Assembly: GCA_945869935.1 (NCBI GenBank)
Contig: CAMBSA010000084.1
Span: 1-7,261 of the forward strand
DNA from: Bordetella parapertussis
GTDB taxonomy: Bacteria; Pseudomonadota; Gammaproteobacteria; Burkholderiales; SG8-39
Length of the DNA: 7,261 bases
Reading direction: 5' to 3'
Numbering within the stretch: position 1 is the first letter of the stretch; every line of letters starts with the position of its first letter. Positions 5,557 through 7,261 of the stretch are shown one piece after another. The position numbers were made by a program, and so were the translations under genes. The notes under the pieces were generated by a model. The model was not told where the DNA came from, did not search any database, and saw only the letters and a program-made list of their open reading frames with translations.

Positions 5557-6336
5557 ATGTCGGAGAACAATATGGACTTTTCCACCGCTGAGTTGATGGC
5601 CGTGACGATTTCTCAGGAGTTGCGCGACAACGACTTCACCGCCGTCGGCACTGCCTCTCACATTCCCTTGTGCGGCATCCGGCTGGCCCAACGAACGCAC
5701 GCCCCGAACCTGTGGTTTGTCTACGGCGGCAGCGGTGCGCTCAATTCCAAGGCCCGCCAGCTAGTGGAGATGGCGGCCGACTTCAGGAACCTGGAGGGTG
5801 CCGAATATCGAACGCCGCTGCAGGACATCATCGACTTCGAGTTCACCGGGCGATTCACATGTTTGTTCCTCGGCGGCATGCAGATCGACCAGTACGGCAG
5901 CATGAACATGGTCGCGATCGGTGATCCAGCGGGCAAGCACATCCGCGGGCCAGGCACCGTGGGCCTCGCATTCACATCCACTATCCCGCGCACTTTGGTG
6001 TACATGCAGCACCACGACCCCCGCCTCTTTGTGAGGAAGGTCGATTTCGTGAGTGGCCGAGGCCATGATGGGGGCGAGAGGCTGGCCAGCTATCGGCAGC
6101 CCTGGTGCAAAGGTCCGACGTGGGTTATCACGCCGCTTGCAACCATGGATTTTGAGACACCCGACCGGCGCATGCGGTTGCGTTCGGTGCATCCCGGTCA
6201 TACGGTGGAGGAGGTGCGGGACCAGACTGGTTTCGATCTGGCCGTAACCGGACCGGTGCCGACGACCGAGGCGCCCTCGCCAGAACGGTTGAAAATTATC
6301 CGCGAGATCGACGTTGACGGGGTGCTGCGGCGGTAG
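5557..6336 (+). CDS. class I CoA-transferase-fold protein, beta subunit (GctB/IpdB-like), lacking the transferase glutamate
   Basis: A 259-residue beta subunit, cytoplasmic, expected to form a heteromeric enzyme with the preceding gene. Hallmarks: TAELMAVTISQELRDNDFTAVGTASHIPLCGIRLAQRTHAPNL at the start, LGGMQIDQYGSMNMVAIGD (105-123; the family's G-x-x-Q-[VI]-D-x-[YF]-G-N-x-N), RKVDFVSGRGHDGG (160-173), and ITPLATMDF followed by SVHPGHTVEEVRDQTGFDL (210-228). In true class I CoA-transferases a catalytic glutamate stands in an E-x-G-x-x-G loop after the H-A-P-x-L strand; here that place reads YGGSG (56-60) with no glutamate. Overall the sequence is closer to IpdB than to acetate- or succinate-type transferases. 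The ATG at 5557 follows the alpha stop by 3 nt. The in-frame ATG at 5572 has a better ribosome site (GGAG, 5562-5565) and is a reasonable alternative start. Confidence 0.87.
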   Translation: MSENNMDFSTAELMAVTISQELRDNDFTAVGTASHIPLCGIRLAQRTHAPNLWFVYGGSGALNSKARQLVEMAADFRNLEGAEYRTPLQDIIDFEFTGRFTCLFLGGMQIDQYGSMNMVAIGDPAGKHIRGPGTVGLAFTSTIPRTLVYMQHHDPRLFVRKVDFVSGRGHDGGERLASYRQPWCKGPTWVITPLATMDFETPDRRMRLRSVHPGHTVEEVRDQTGFDLAVTGPVPTTEAPSPERLKIIREIDVDGVLRR

Positions 6337-6371
6337 TCGCGGTCACAGACTACGAAATCGAGGAGACGATC

Positions 6372-7261
6372 ATGGTCCTGAAGAAACTCATTGCCTTATT
6401 CGCCTTAATAGTGGGCGCAGGGTCTGCAAGCACGTTCGCGCAAACGCCCAAAGTTCTAAAGACCGCCTACGTTCCAAGTCTTAGTTTCGCACCGGCTTTC
6501 CTTGCGGCCGAAAAGGGCTATCTGGAGCGGGAAGGCGTGCAACTCGAGTTCCAGACGGTCCAGGGTGCAGCCGACGTGGTTTCATTGCTGGCAACGGGGC
6601 AGCTTGATCTTGCGCTGGTCAACGTGGGTGCGACCTTCTTTAACGGCGCTGCACGTGGCTTCGATACGAAAATAGTAGGTGGCATCTCGGCCTACCCGGT
6701 CGATCCGGAGACCCGCGGCCCCGCCCCGATCCTTGCGCGCAAGGCCCTAGTGGACAGTGGCGCCGTAAAGGCTCTCGTCGATCTCAAGGGTCGAAGCTTC
6801 GCCTCCAACGCCCCTGGGGGGATTGTCGAATACTCTCTAGCGCGTGAAATGCAGAAAGTTGGCCTGCCGTTTCCCGCCGTAAAGATCGAGCGCATGGCCT
6901 TTCCCTCCATAGTGATTGCAATGGCTAACGGCGCCGTCGATTCCGCGGTGCTTCCCGAGCCCCTGGCCACGTCGGCCATCAGCAAGGGTATCGGCGTGCC
7001 GATCGTGCGCAACCCTGTCCCCGGCACGCTGGTCGGTAGCGTGCTCTTCGGCAAGGCGGTGCTCGCGGATCCGAACACCGGTGCCGCCACGCTACGAGCG
7101 CTGCGGCTTGCGGTGAACGAGTTGCAGTCAGACGCGCAGTTCTTTACTGCGTCTAACCTCGCCATCTGGTCGAAGTACACCAAGGTGCCGACCGCAACCA
7201 TCGCGATGATCTCTACCTACGCCTTTCCTCGCGATCTCGTACTCGACACGAAGAGTCTGAT
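6372..7261 (+). CDS. ABC-type periplasmic substrate-binding protein (NMT1/SsuA-like), 3' end outside the window
   Basis: An open frame from the ATG at 6372 to the last base, 296 codons without a stop, so it is incomplete. Residues 1-23 form a signal peptide: KK near the start, a hydrophobic run LIALFALIVGAG, then a cleavage site after TFA before QTPKVLK. The mature part has the layout of the nitrate/sulfonate/taurine and hydroxymethylpyrimidine-type binding proteins: TAYVPSLSFAPAFLAAEKGYLEREGVQLEF (31-60), LLATGQLDLALVNVGATFFNGAARG (72-96), the DLKGRSFASNAPGGIVEYSLAREMQKVGL hinge region (137-165), and ANGAVDSAVLPEPLAT (185-200). It would deliver a small anion or organic acid to a membrane permease and an ATPase, whose genes are expected to the right. 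GGAG (6362-6365) lies 6 nt before the ATG and the gap to the beta subunit gene is 35 nt, so it belongs to the operon. Confidence 0.9.
   Translation, partial: MVLKKLIALFALIVGAGSASTFAQTPKVLKTAYVPSLSFAPAFLAAEKGYLEREGVQLEFQTVQGAADVVSLLATGQLDLALVNVGATFFNGAARGFDTKIVGGISAYPVDPETRGPAPILARKALVDSGAVKALVDLKGRSFASNAPGGIVEYSLAREMQKVGLPFPAVKIERMAFPSIVIAMANGAVDSAVLPEPLATSAISKGIGVPIVRNPVPGTLVGSVLFGKAVLADPNTGAATLRALRLAVNELQSDAQFFTASNLAIWSKYTKVPTATIAMISTYAFPRDLVLDTKSL

Noticed and set aside
6692..7201. 169-codon minus-strand frame
   Set aside because: Antisense shadow of the substrate-binding protein gene, whose frame is open for 296 codons with clear signal peptide and family pattern.

Overview
The window is a GC-rich stretch of a proteobacterial chromosome. 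Gene style fits a soil or environmental betaproteobacterium (Burkholderiales-like): several IclR regulators, a CoA-transferase-fold gene pair beside an ABC-type periplasmic binding protein, and a MarC-type membrane protein. The taxon is an inference from gene content only. No rRNA, tRNA, CRISPR array or complete insertion sequence is visible.

Left part (1-1265), accessory and partly decayed. The N-terminus of a MarC-family membrane protein runs off the left edge on the minus strand. It is followed by a 29-bp tandem repeat, then a two-gene toxin-antitoxin module on the plus strand: a small RHH-like antitoxin and a ParE/RelE-type toxin overlapping by 29 nt. About 500 bp without an intact gene follows. 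It contains the decayed C-terminus of an N-methylhydantoinase B / 5-oxoprolinase (HyuB-type) gene on the minus strand, with a nonsense codon inside the conserved tail.

Right part (1266-7261), a catabolic cluster. A minus-strand IclR regulator is divergent from a plus-strand series of five tightly packed genes: an acyl-CoA synthetase (AMP-forming), a second IclR regulator (stop/start overlap with the ligase), two subunits of a class I CoA-transferase-fold enzyme, and a periplasmic substrate-binding protein of the NMT1/SsuA (nitrate/sulfonate/taurine-type) kind that runs off the right edge. The reading is an inducible uptake, CoA-activation and CoA-ester processing pathway for an unidentified organic acid. 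The beta subunit lacks the glutamate expected of true class I CoA-transferases while the alpha subunit keeps an acidic pair. This resembles the steroid ring-cleaving hydrolase IpdAB, so the pair may be a hydrolase rather than a transferase.

The most striking non-coding element is the divergent control region (2145-2208). Two near-consensus sigma70 promoters point in opposite directions with their -10 boxes overlapping by four bases. A two-tier 35-bp palindrome sits over the predicted start site of the ligase promoter and over the -35/spacer of the regulator promoter. A consensus Shine-Dalgarno then serves a 12-codon open frame that ends in an ATGA overlap with the regulator start, suggesting translational coupling.
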